Shown here: piece by piece, positions 1 to 7,236 of the stretch
Numbering within the stretch: position 1 is the stretch's first letter
Layout of the letters: each line of letters begins with the position of its first letter
The notes under the pieces: model-generated
Database searches by the model: none
What the model saw: only the letters and a program-made list of their open reading frames with translations
Told to the model about the DNA's origin: nothing
Translations under genes and position numbers: made by a program
From: an archaeon
GTDB lineage: Archaea; Thermoplasmatota; Thermoplasmata; Methanomassiliicoccales; Methanomethylophilaceae
NCBI GenBank assembly: GCA_024399225.1
Contig: JAKSHV010000010.1
Location: 1-14,985, forward strand
DNA: 14,985 nt
Direction of reading: 5' to 3'

Positions 1-2
1 AG

Positions 3-107
3 CTTCACAGGACTATCCTTGACAAGTACGGAATGGACACCAACACCTGCAGGACTATGTGTCTGGAATGTAGGTGCTGTGATCTTGTACCCCACAGGGA
101 CATCTGA
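3..107 (+). CDS. C-terminal end of a Cys-rich protein of unknown function (partial, 5' end outside window)
   Basis: An open frame enters from the left edge in frame 3 and stops at TGA 105-107, one base before the stop codon of the converging HipA-like gene. The visible 34 residues contain a dense cysteine run (TCRTMCLECRCCDL), spaced C-x3-C-x2-C-x-CC, which suggests a metal or Fe-S binding tail. I do not recognise the family. The tail-to-tail arrangement with the next gene is normal for convergent genes. So little is visible that the frame could be a chance opening. The opposite strand also has a short open stretch here, but without any motif. Confidence 0.35.
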   Translation, partial: LHRTILDKYGMDTNTCRTMCLECRCCDLVPHRDI

Positions 108-108
108 A

Positions 109-1278
109 TCACTTCGATTGCACGAAGGTCCTAAGTTTGGTGATCCTTTCGTCAAGAAGTTCGACGATTGAATCTGCAACACCATCTTTATCCAGTTTTG
201 TGCCAGACAGCAGCGCTTCAACACCATCCAACACGGAATACAACTTGTGGAAATCAATCCAATCAAACGAGCTAACCAATTTCAACTGATCATCGAATCT
301 GCCTTCAAACGGCCAAGAAGGATTTTCAACCTCCCAGAATCTTTCTGGTTCGACATTGCATCTCAATGATGAGCCTGTATCGAATATCGGTGCGGAACTC
401 AAAATTTCCAGAGATTCGGCATCACGGATTAGTCCAAAATTCCTGAAATGGCGATCATAGTTCTCCATAATGTAGTCAAGAACGATCATACGATCGAGAT
501 CCGAAACCACATTATAACCAAGCTGCCTGCAGGCATTCACATAGGTATGGTATTTACTAATTGGTGTAGGGGACGAGTAGGAATTAATTATTGAAACAGC
601 ACTCACTAGTTCGGTTTTTGAATCGATAAAATCCTCACAGATACACAAGGTATCATATTCGGTTTTTTGCAACCTATAATCTACATGAGGTATTTTCAGC
701 ACATCACAAATCATCGATGCTATGATCTCATTGTATGATTCGTAGGAGCTCATATTACGACATGCCTTCATCAGACATCTCTTTCCATCGATAATCTTCC
801 ACCTTTTCTTCAACACTCCATCTACAGTATTGTCAGGAGACATAGGATTGAATGCGGAAGCATGTACATGTCCGAACAGCAGATTGCCGATATCCTCTGA
901 GAAATCGTTCTCAAAGAAATTGACCTCTGACCAAGATAAATCCGAGTCAACGTTCCTAATCCAATATTGATCTGAAAGACTCAACCCCATGGATTTTGTT
1001 AGAAGATACTTGGTGTTGGGCAGATTTATGCGTGCTAGGAAGGATTCAATATTTTTACGGCTAGCGGGTATGGATCTTTGATCCCACCATTCTGACAAAA
1101 GGTCAGTATCTAGTTCACCGTAACGTACCGTCCCAATCGGCAGATGATCTTTGTTGAAAATCTCGTGAATATCTAGGATTGATCCGGATTTATCAACCAA
1201 GGTCATGTTCAGTACAGGGATGTCCTTGTGCATCAGAGTGTATTTCACTAATTTCACCGAATTGATGCTCTCTGACAC
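109..1278 (-). CDS. HipA-like serine/threonine kinase domain protein (orphan, no HipB partner visible)
   Basis: A 389-residue protein with a HipA-type kinase C-terminal half. Visible motifs are a candidate nucleotide-binding Lys in CLMK (171), a catalytic-loop-like YDRHFRNFGLI around 274-284 (Asp275, Asn280) and PIFDTGSSL at 297-305 (Asp300 as metal-binding Asp). HipA kinases phosphorylate protein targets such as glutamyl-tRNA synthetase. The N-terminal ~130 residues (LSEWWDQRSIPASR, GLSLSDQYW) match a subgroup often labelled HipA domain or 'excisionase' proteins in gut microbes. The start is GTG at 1276-1278, with a GGGGG ribosome site at 1288-1292, nine bases away. Base composition is distinctly AT-richer than the neighbours, with more ATA/AAT/TTA-type codons, which suggests horizontal acquisition. 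No HipB-like HTH gene flanks it. Whether it acts as a toxin is unknown. Confidence 0.82.
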   Translation of the reverse strand: MSESINSVKLVKYTLMHKDIPVLNMTLVDKSGSILDIHEIFNKDHLPIGTVRYGELDTDLLSEWWDQRSIPASRKNIESFLARINLPNTKYLLTKSMGLSLSDQYWIRNVDSDLSWSEVNFFENDFSEDIGNLLFGHVHASAFNPMSPDNTVDGVLKKRWKIIDGKRCLMKACRNMSSYESYNEIIASMICDVLKIPHVDYRLQKTEYDTLCICEDFIDSKTELVSAVSIINSYSSPTPISKYHTYVNACRQLGYNVVSDLDRMIVLDYIMENYDRHFRNFGLIRDAESLEILSSAPIFDTGSSLRCNVEPERFWEVENPSWPFEGRFDDQLKLVSSFDWIDFHKLYSVLDGVEALLSGTKLDKDGVADSIVELLDERITKLRTFVQSK

Positions 1279-1318
1279 GGTATTTATCCCCCTGTTACTG
1301 CAGTTAATAAGTTAGTAG

Positions 1319-1329
1319 ATATTATAAAT
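1319..1329 (-). promoter_or_regulatory. TATA box for the HipA-like gene
   Basis: The minus strand reads ATTTATAATAT here, about 45 bases upstream of the GTG start. An archaeal start site ~25 bases downstream would leave a leader of about 20 bases that contains the GGGGG ribosome site (1288-1292). This implies that the gene is transcribed separately from the acetyltransferase gene just upstream. Confidence 0.5.
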
Positions 1330-1347
1330 GTGGGACAACGAGTTCCG

Positions 1348-1920
1348 TTAAAATACCAATCTGTAGAGGAAACGTGTAATCATATTTCCCTGAACGATGC
1401 ATTCTCCGCAACCGACCTTCTCCGAGCCGAGGTGCTCATAGAATCCGTAGTTGCAGTCGGTGTCGGTGGAGATGTGCATGCCCCTACAGCCATGATCCCG
1501 GAGGTATCCCGATACATCATCCATCAAGGCTGAACCGATATGTTTCCCCTTGTGTTCCTTCGAGACGATGATGAGTACAAGTTCACCAAGACCGGAAATA
1601 TCGATCTCAGACCTAAGTCTCGCATCAAGCGTATCCATGGTCTCCCTGTCCCGGAAGTATTCCGAATCTGCAAATTCCTCCGGGATCACATAATTATCGG
1701 TATGGATTTCCACGCAGACTGTGGCGATACCTACGACCTTGCCATCGAGGACCGCGACCCTGCAATAGTCGGAACGGCTGACATAGTCCTTGATGTACTC
1801 TCTGACGAGTTCGGGCCAGTTCTCACCGTATAGGTGGAACTTCCATTCATTCTCGATGATAGGGATAAGGAATGAATCATCCTCGATATGATAATCACGG
1901 ATCTCCAAAGACATGATCAT
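1348..1920 (-). CDS. GNAT-family N-acetyltransferase
   Basis: A 190-residue cytoplasmic protein with the GNAT fold. Beta strands with VAVLDGKVVGIATV lie around 55-68. The acetyl-CoA binding motif A is LVLIIVSKEHKGKHIGSALM (114-133; the K-x-G-K-x-IGSAL loop holds the pyrophosphate). A motif-B-like segment is DCNYGFYEHLGSEKVG (155-170). The substrate cannot be told from sequence; both small-molecule and protein acetylation are possible. The start at 1918-1920 overlaps the TGA of the upstream thiolase gene as ATGA, implying translational coupling. A second Met at codon 3 (1914) is an alternative. It is the last gene of the NIF3-cdc6-thiolase operon. I see no terminator hairpin after it. Confidence 0.85.
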   Translation of the reverse strand: MIMSLEIRDYHIEDDSFLIPIIENEWKFHLYGENWPELVREYIKDYVSRSDYCRVAVLDGKVVGIATVCVEIHTDNYVIPEEFADSEYFRDRETMDTLDARLRSEIDISGLGELVLIIVSKEHKGKHIGSALMDDVSGYLRDHGCRGMHISTDTDCNYGFYEHLGSEKVGCGECIVQGNMITRFLYRLVF

Positions 1921-2837
1921 TCTTCCAGCTTTTTGACCAGCTGGGTCTCATACTGGCATGCCTTGCATGTTCTGCCGTTGCAGGGCTCTCCGCACTCGCA
2001 GAACTTGGTGTCGTGCGGTCCAGCATCCTTGGCGATCAGGGGTTTGATCTTGTCGTAGGAGGAGACGATGCTGTACTTGGTTCCGGGAGAACGGTCCTCC
2101 AGTTCGTCGACAACGTCCCTGTACTCGTTCCTCAATGCCTCGGTCCAATAAGGGCACTCTCCGTCCCAATAGGGGATGTCTGCTACCATCGCATAGAGCA
2201 GGGACTCCTTCTCCGGGATCATCCTGAGAGGATAGAAACGGGGGATGAGTCCGGGACGTATGTTGGTGTGGGGACCCAAACGTGCCAGACGTTCCACATC
2301 GCCCCTTACGAAGTTCATCATGACGGACTGTGCGACGTCGTCGAGGTTGTGTCCGGTTGCAAGGTATTTCGCTCCGACCTTCCTCGCCTCGTCGTTCATG
2401 AGCTTCCTCCTGAACACTCCGCAGTAGGTGCAGGGGCTGCTGTCCCTGGAGAGCGGTGCGATCTTGTCCATGGTGAGCCCACTGAGTTCGGAGAAAGACC
2501 TCTCGTGATACTCGATATTGTTGTCAGAACAGTATTTCCTGACGATGTCGAGACTCGGCGGACGGTATCCATCGATACCCTCGTCGATGGAGATGCAGAC
2601 CAATCTGATTCCATTCTTCTCGTTGAAAAGCTGGTGCATGATGCTGAGGGTGACCATGCTGTCCTTTCCGCCGGACACTGCGACTCCTACGGTGTCCCCT
2701 CTGTACAGCGAGACCTCCTTGCGGATCTCCTTCTTTACCCTCCTCTGGAAGTATTCGATGAAGTGGTAGGGGCAGAGGTGCGAACCGTTGTACCTGATGA
2801 AGGTGACCGCGTCGCATCCGCAGAGGTCGCATTTCAT
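1917..2837 (-). CDS. ttuA: TtuA/NcsA-type tRNA 2-thiolation protein (PP-loop ATPase)
   Basis: A 306-residue enzyme that activates uridine in tRNA by adenylation and replaces its oxygen with sulfur. Visible parts, in order: an N-terminal zinc site (Cys3, Cys6, Cys22, His25); the PP-loop SGGKDS at 55-60; an SPCTYC motif giving Cys136 and Cys139; and Cys228 in DGECPYW. These last three are the expected [4Fe-4S] ligands and catalytic cysteines of this family. A C-terminal zinc ribbon has Cys280, Cys282 or 286, Cys291 and Cys294. Family members thiolate either position 54 (TtuA) or wobble U34 (NcsA/Ncs6); sequence alone does not settle which. The open frame extends 80 codons further upstream, but that part is antilogous to the cdc6 3' end. 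ATG at 2835-2837 overlaps the cdc6 stop as ATGA and starts right at the zinc site. Confidence 0.9.
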   Translation of the reverse strand: MKCDLCGCDAVTFIRYNGSHLCPYHFIEYFQRRVKKEIRKEVSLYRGDTVGVAVSGGKDSMVTLSIMHQLFNEKNGIRLVCISIDEGIDGYRPPSLDIVRKYCSDNNIEYHERSFSELSGLTMDKIAPLSRDSSPCTYCGVFRRKLMNDEARKVGAKYLATGHNLDDVAQSVMMNFVRGDVERLARLGPHTNIRPGLIPRFYPLRMIPEKESLLYAMVADIPYWDGECPYWTEALRNEYRDVVDELEDRSPGTKYSIVSSYDKIKPLIAKDAGPHDTKFCECGEPCNGRTCKACQYETQLVKKLEE

Positions 2838-4018
2838 TCCAGGTCCCTCTCTCCGCGGGATTCGTAATCCAGGAGGTACTCGAGCTTGTTGGCAAGCTCC
2901 TTCGGAGGGATCTTGTCGATGGAGATATGAGTCACCCTTCCTCCGTCGGGCTCTCTCTTCACCTCGGTCCTGAGCAGGGAGAGCTTCTCCATGTCCTGGA
3001 CGTAGGTGTAGAACTGAGTATGTTTCTTGGCGGGGACGTTGTACTCCTCGCAGACAACGGCATAGGTCTTCTCGCACTTGGTCATGCTGACCGATGCGGC
3101 AGACTTGATTGCTCTGGAGATGGCGAGAAGTGCAATCTTCTTGTTGAGGTCCAGGTTCTTGAGCTTGATCTCGGAAGCATCGCTGTAAATAGATGAGGCT
3201 GCGATCCTCACGCAGTCGAGGGTGATCTCGGATTCGCCGTTCTGTTCCGCCACATGTGCGGACCTCTCGAGGACCTCGATCGCGAACCTCGCATCACCGA
3301 ACTCCTCGGCGAGCTGTGCGACATGGTCCCTGCTCTCGTCGGGGAGCACCCCGGGTTCAAGTCCCAGCTGTGCCCTGTAATCCACGATGTCTATGAGCTC
3401 CTGCTTCTGGTAGCGGGTGAAGGAGATCATGTTCGCCCTTCTGAAGGTGGACATGGATGCCTCGTCGATCATGGTGGCGAGGGAATACTGTGAGATGAGG
3501 ATCAGAGATAGTGATGCTCCGTCCTTGATGTCCTCGGAGAACCTCGAAAGCTGGTAGATGAGGTTCCTGCTGTTTCCTTTGAGGAGCACGTCGACCTCGT
3601 CGAGAACCGCCACGAAGGGGATCTTCTCCTTCTCGATCTTGCGTTTCAGGAGTGTCAGAATCTCGTCGATGGCGAATCCCCTGTCGGGGAATCCGGGATC
3701 GAAATACCTGATGAGTTCGAGCACCACAGCGTACTCGGTGTTCTTGATCCTGCAGTTCACGTACACATGTGCCAGACGTCTGTTATGGTCATGGAAGTAC
3801 TGGTCCATGTCCTTGCAGAAGCGCTTGGCGGTGACGGTCTTTCCAGCACCGACCCCTCCCCACAGGAATGCGGAGCATGCCCTGTTGTCAAATGCCAAAG
3901 GACTGAACATGCGTTCGAGGTCCTTCATCTGGGGTTCCCTGCTGATAAGTTTCTCGGGGACGTAGTCGAAAGCGAAGGTGCTTCCGTCCATGATTATACG
4001 TGATGCGCGGTCGAACAT
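2834..4018 (-). CDS. cdc6: Orc1/Cdc6-type replication initiator (AAA+ ATPase)
   Basis: A 394-residue protein that in archaea binds origin repeats and loads the MCM helicase. Domains: an AAA+ module with Walker A GGVGAGKT (54-61), Walker B VAVLDEVD (136-143), a sensor-1 region LILISQY (172-178) and sensor 2 GDARFAIEVL (241-250, Arg244); then a C-terminal winged-helix region from about 285 to 372. The Walker A is a variant of the more usual G-x-x-G-T-G-K-T, and sensor 1 has Gln where Asn is common, so this may be a diverged paralogue rather than the principal initiator. The start ATG at 4016-4018 lies one base after the NIF3 stop codon. Upstream in-frame codons lie inside NIF3 and look unlike protein. 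I see no long intergenic region next to it that would serve as an origin. Confidence 0.88.
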   Translation of the reverse strand: MFDRASRIIMDGSTFAFDYVPEKLISREPQMKDLERMFSPLAFDNRACSAFLWGGVGAGKTVTAKRFCKDMDQYFHDHNRRLAHVYVNCRIKNTEYAVVLELIRYFDPGFPDRGFAIDEILTLLKRKIEKEKIPFVAVLDEVDVLLKGNSRNLIYQLSRFSEDIKDGASLSLILISQYSLATMIDEASMSTFRRANMISFTRYQKQELIDIVDYRAQLGLEPGVLPDESRDHVAQLAEEFGDARFAIEVLERSAHVAEQNGESEITLDCVRIAASSIYSDASEIKLKNLDLNKKIALLAISRAIKSAASVSMTKCEKTYAVVCEEYNVPAKKHTQFYTYVQDMEKLSLLRTEVKREPDGGRVTHISIDKIPPKELANKLEYLLDYESRGERDLE

Positions 4019-4019
4019 G

Positions 4020-4982
4020 TCAGTTCCTGCTGAAACGGGTGAATCCGGCGGCACCGAAGACCTCGATGCCGTGTTTCTCCCACTCGTCGCAGATGAGGTT
4101 GACACCGAGCGAGTCGGAGGACATGTGTCCGGAGATGATTACATTGAGATGGTGCTTCCTGCACTGCTCGATGGAGCTGTTGGGGAAATGCATTCCGATG
4201 ATGGTTCCCACACCTGCCTTGACGAGCTCCTCGTACATTCCGTCGGGAGCGGAGGTTCCGCCGTTCATCTTGCAGACGGCCGTTCCGCAGCGGGAGTCCC
4301 TGTTTCCGACGATGATCCTCGGAGGGTCGTTTAACCTAGCGGCCTGCTTGAACTCGGGCTCCTTCATCAGCATGTCGACGATGTCACCGAGACGCTTGGG
4401 CTGGGTCTGCTCGAGAAGGTTCATGACGTAGTCCTGCACCATGTTGTCGGCGGGGCAGTGGACGTTGAAGAAAGGAATGTTCAGGAGCCTTGCGGAATCT
4501 GCGACCTGGTTGTAGTTGGATCCCATGACGTTGTAAAGGACCTCGTCCATCTTGGGCTTCACGAGTGCCTCGGACACGTTGATCGGTACACCGAAATTGG
4601 CGAAGAGGTCGGACTGTATGCTCATCACCTTGGGGAAGGGGTTCCTGGATTTTCCGGTGGGGTGGTGGGCGACCACCGCATCGATCCTCTGTCCCTTCTC
4701 CTTCAGGCGGTCGGCAAGGACCATCTCGCCGGTACCGATGTCGATGCCCCACATGAGACGCTCCGCCTCGGTCTCCTTGGCGATGTCGTCACCCCATGCG
4801 AAACGGCTGTCGTAGTAGGGGTTCCAGAGGCTTTCCGCATCGAAGAACTCCTTCTCATCGGCGGAGAGCGAATCGTACGCTTTCCTGGCATTCGCAAGGA
4901 CGCGGTCGACCTCCTCCTTTGGGCGGGGGTCGTGTTTCATACCGGTCTCGATGGCGAGCCTGTAAGCGTCGTAGATTTTCAT
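4020..4982 (-). CDS. NIF3-like (DUF34) dinuclear metal-binding protein
   Basis: A 320-residue protein of the NIF3/YbgI family, whose members bind two metal ions and often form ring-shaped oligomers. The cellular role is not well settled. The metal-ligand type motifs seen are VAHHP (104-108), NVHCPAD (173-179) and ISGHMSSD (283-290, His286 and Asp290). A Gly-rich NGGTSAPDG segment lies near 240-248. The N-terminal 75 residues are an extra helical region. The start is ATG at 4980-4982. It is the first gene of an operon with cdc6, the tRNA thiolase and the acetyltransferase, with only one base before cdc6. The promoter is in the short divergent region 4983-5059. The linkage to cdc6 is seen; a functional connection is not implied by known biochemistry. 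Confidence 0.85.
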   Translation of the reverse strand: MKIYDAYRLAIETGMKHDPRPKEEVDRVLANARKAYDSLSADEKEFFDAESLWNPYYDSRFAWGDDIAKETEAERLMWGIDIGTGEMVLADRLKEKGQRIDAVVAHHPTGKSRNPFPKVMSIQSDLFANFGVPINVSEALVKPKMDEVLYNVMGSNYNQVADSARLLNIPFFNVHCPADNMVQDYVMNLLEQTQPKRLGDIVDMLMKEPEFKQAARLNDPPRIIVGNRDSRCGTAVCKMNGGTSAPDGMYEELVKAGVGTIIGMHFPNSSIEQCRKHHLNVIISGHMSSDSLGVNLICDEWEKHGIEVFGAAGFTRFSRN

Positions 4983-5059
4983 ATCCTGGGGTATGGGATG
5001 AACGGATAAATAGGCAACGTAAAATAATCACGCGTGCATATACAAACGGAACGTGCACC
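4983..5059. promoter_or_regulatory. Divergent promoter region between the NIF3 operon and the membrane-protein pair
   Basis: These 77 AT-rich bases contain the only room for promoters in both directions. On the minus strand CCTATTTATCC (5004-5013) lies about 25 bases from the NIF3 ATG, fitting a leaderless transcript. On the plus strand TAAAATAATC (about 5020-5029) lies about 33 bases ahead of the ATG at 5060. GCATATAC (about 5036-5043) is another TATA-like option. No strong Shine-Dalgarno sequence precedes either start. Confidence 0.45.
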
Positions 5060-6211
5060 ATGAAGGTACCCGATAAGAAATGGCTCAGACTCACATACCT
5101 CGATGACAGCGGTGAGTCCGCACTGGCCGACATATCCCGTCCCGTGGTCAACAAGTTCCTCGAACACGTCATGCTGATCATCGCGGTCATCATGATCGTC
5201 TACGGTTTTGTGACCGCATACGTCATCATCGTCTACCAGACCGATGACGACTGGGTGTCGGCACTCAACTTCGTCATCTCATTCATCGGGGGAAGCGGTG
5301 TCGATCCCGTCGAGATCCCCAGGTTGTTCAGGGTCCCACCGAGCGTTCTGTACGTCATATGCGGTGTCCTGATCTTCATGGACTGCCGCAGGAACTTCAT
5401 CAAGTCCGTCGGACTCTATGCAGCATGCGTCGGATTCAACAAGATCGTCTCCGCTGTCCCCTTCATAATATCCAAGACCGAGGTCACGTTCCTGACCGGA
5501 CTCGTGATCTTCGTCCTCGGAGCCAACGTCACATACTCCGGATACCGTATGCTGTCCGGAACCGTCCGCGGTCGCAACGGAATGCTCGCGACCGCCATCC
5601 TTCTGCTGGTGGTGTATCTAGAATACATCGCCATGATGATGTACATCAACGTCAACGCGTACTCTGTACCTGCTTCCGAGGTACTCATCGTGGTCATGAA
5701 GAGCTATCCCACCATGTTCGTCTCCTGCGTCATGTACTGCGTCCTCATATGGCTGCTCGGTACGTCCCAGATCCGCTACGGCGATGAGCTGTACCGCCAT
5801 ATCGACATCCTCAAGGAGATCGACAACACCTATCGCGCCGAGAAGCTCGTCATCGAGGAGAAGGACCTCGGCCCCCTTCTCGACCCCGCCTCACCCGACT
5901 GGTGCGACCCCGATGACGGAGGCCCCGTGGAAAAGGAGTTCAAATTCGTCTCCGACGGAGTATACGGACGTACCAGGATCTTCATCCAGAAATGGAAGGG
6001 AGAGGAGAAACTCCACTTCACCCTCATAGGAACCCCCGAGGGAAGCTTCGTCTACGCCAACAGGATGGACGTCGCCAAGATCGTTCCGGATTCCACCGAT
6101 GCGGAAACCTGCAACCACGTTGCTCTCCTGAGGACGGACGGTCAGATCCTCACACTCAGCGTCAACCACCCGCCCAAGAAGGACGAGATGCTTTCGGAGA
6201 TGATCTCTTGA
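5060..6211 (+). CDS. Multi-pass membrane protein with C-terminal soluble domain, unknown family (paralogue of next gene)
   Basis: A 383-residue protein I cannot assign. The N-terminal ~235 residues are strongly hydrophobic, with likely membrane segments at about 36-59, 95-108, 115-137, 143-163, 175-198 and 206-233. A linker rich in Asp, Glu and Pro follows (245-290), then a soluble domain of ~90 residues (IFIQKWKGEEKLHF at 307-320, LLRTDGQILTL at 356-366). The same pattern recurs in the C-terminus of the downstream protein (VTVKKWRGEDFL; IYGHDGMFIEL), so the two appear to be diverged tandem duplicates. The start ATG at 5060 follows a short AT-rich leader. The open frame extends upstream, but those codons are Arg-rich antisense of NIF3. 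The genes overlap by TTGA, so they are probably co-translated. Confidence 0.8.
   Translation: MKVPDKKWLRLTYLDDSGESALADISRPVVNKFLEHVMLIIAVIMIVYGFVTAYVIIVYQTDDDWVSALNFVISFIGGSGVDPVEIPRLFRVPPSVLYVICGVLIFMDCRRNFIKSVGLYAACVGFNKIVSAVPFIISKTEVTFLTGLVIFVLGANVTYSGYRMLSGTVRGRNGMLATAILLLVVYLEYIAMMMYINVNAYSVPASEVLIVVMKSYPTMFVSCVMYCVLIWLLGTSQIRYGDELYRHIDILKEIDNTYRAEKLVIEEKDLGPLLDPASPDWCDPDDGGPVEKEFKFVSDGVYGRTRIFIQKWKGEEKLHFTLIGTPEGSFVYANRMDVAKIVPDSTDAETCNHVALLRTDGQILTLSVNHPPKKDEMLSEMIS
6196..6206 (+). promoter_or_regulatory. Strong Shine-Dalgarno site deciding a TTG start
   Basis: GGAGATGATCT lies inside the 3' end of the upstream membrane gene and is nearly fully complementary to the usual 3' end of 16S rRNA. 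It precedes the TTG at 6208-6210, with the GGAG core eight bases away. The ATG inside it is out of frame with the downstream gene, so this site argues for TTG as the true start. Confidence 0.6.
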
Positions 6212-7194
6212 ACAGCTACGACAAGCATATCATCGTGGCGTTCCTGCTCACATTCGGACTGCTGCTGTTCGACATCATGGAGTACCTCGACGGCAACTTC
6301 GGAACCCTCACCGAGAGGGAGACCCTCGAGATCCAGGCAGTCTCGTTCCTGTGGGTCTTCATGATCATGGCCATCCTCAACAGGAGGAACATCTGGCTCT
6401 GTGCACTCCTGTACAGCATCGGATGGGCAGGATATTCGATCATCACCGCCATCTCCGACGACCTCACCCACAACAAATACTTCTTCTACCTCGTCCTTGC
6501 GGATGCGGCATCCATCGGAAGCGTCCTCTGTACCATCGGTTTCGCGCTGAAGTACCCCCACAACGCAACACGTCTCATCGTATTCGCAGGTATCGAAAGT
6601 GTCAGCTCGTTCCTGCCCTGGGTCCTCAACCATCTCACCTCGGGAACCATCTCCATCTTCGACCCCGAACTCATATACTACTTCCCTTCCATCATCTCGG
6701 GGTGCATCTACATCTCGTTCATGGCGAGGTCGGAGATCCTCGACCTGTCCCCCCGTTCCGAGATGTCCCTGCGTCTCTCCCGTGTGGAGTCCGGTATCAT
6801 CATCCGCAACGAGGCGTACATGCCCATGGATGACGTCAGGACCATGCTGGGACTCGATCTCGAGGCATGGGAGTTCTTCGAGGACGGCCTCGTTGAGAGG
6901 GCCTGCAACGTTACCATCATCGGACAGACCCTCAGGAAATGGAAGGTCACCGTGAAGAAGTGGAGAGGAGAGGATTTCCTCAGGGCCATCGTGTCCCCCG
7001 TCATGGATGCGGACGGAAACAACGGGTTCGCATTCGACATCGTAAGCTATCACTTCACCGAGAAGGAAGGAAAAGGTTATGTCAGGATCTACGGACACGA
7101 CGGAATGTTCATCGAGCTTTACACCGAGAACCCCTCCGTCGACAAGGAGAACCTCGTTTCCCGCGGATTCGACCACATGGTGAAGGAGTTCTGA
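6208..7194 (+). CDS. Multi-pass membrane protein with C-terminal soluble domain, unknown family (second of tandem pair)
   Basis: A 328-residue protein of unknown function. Likely membrane segments lie at about 8-23, 44-57, 62-81, 92-114, 121-142 and 157-172. A soluble C-terminal region from about 180 to 328 ends with the domain shared with the upstream protein: KVTVKKWRGEDFL at 246-258, IYGHDGMFIEL at 294-304, and a P-x-x-D/K-K-E/D-x-L-S-like end. The first codon is TTG at 6208, whose last two bases belong to the upstream TGA (TTGA overlap); the strong GGAG site just upstream supports it. The 72 codons before that are open but antilogous to the upstream gene. A membrane anchor with a matched cytoplasmic domain could be a sensor or complex subunit pair, but that is a guess. 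Confidence 0.78.
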   Translation: MNSYDKHIIVAFLLTFGLLLFDIMEYLDGNFGTLTERETLEIQAVSFLWVFMIMAILNRRNIWLCALLYSIGWAGYSIITAISDDLTHNKYFFYLVLADAASIGSVLCTIGFALKYPHNATRLIVFAGIESVSSFLPWVLNHLTSGTISIFDPELIYYFPSIISGCIYISFMARSEILDLSPRSEMSLRLSRVESGIIIRNEAYMPMDDVRTMLGLDLEAWEFFEDGLVERACNVTIIGQTLRKWKVTVKKWRGEDFLRAIVSPVMDADGNNGFAFDIVSYHFTEKEGKGYVRIYGHDGMFIELYTENPSVDKENLVSRGFDHMVKEF

Positions 7195-7197
7195 AAT

Positions 7198-7225
7198 CCT
7201 TTATAGGAAATTACCATACCAGGAG
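7198..7225 (+). promoter_or_regulatory. rfcS: Promoter and ribosome site region of rfcS
   Basis: CCTTTATAGG (7198-7207) is a TATA-like box beginning four bases after the upstream stop codon, about 35 bases ahead of the rfcS ATG. AGGAG (7221-7225) is a Shine-Dalgarno core 11 bases from the ATG. With a start point ~25 bases after the TATA box, the leader would be too short to include AGGAG. The SD site may therefore serve read-through transcripts from the membrane-protein genes. Confidence 0.45.
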
Positions 7226-7236
7226 TTGGTGCATTC

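Noticed and set aside
2013..2867. A 284-codon plus-strand frame opposite the tRNA thiolase
   Set aside because: The opposite strand has full PP-loop and zinc-site motifs; this frame has none.
2838..3077. N-terminal extension of the tRNA thiolase by 80 codons
   Set aside because: Arg/Gln-rich sequence antilogous to cdc6; the conserved zinc site begins right at the internal ATG, which overlaps the cdc6 stop as ATGA.
4983..5059. Replication origin next to the cdc6 operon
   Set aside because: Only 77 bases, no repeated initiator-binding elements, and the AT-rich parts are explained by two promoters.
6142..7176. A 344-codon open frame on the minus strand opposite the second membrane protein
   Set aside because: Asp/Glu/Gly/Val-heavy composition is what antisense of a GC-biased gene gives; no motif, and the plus-strand gene has clear membrane segments and a ribosome site.
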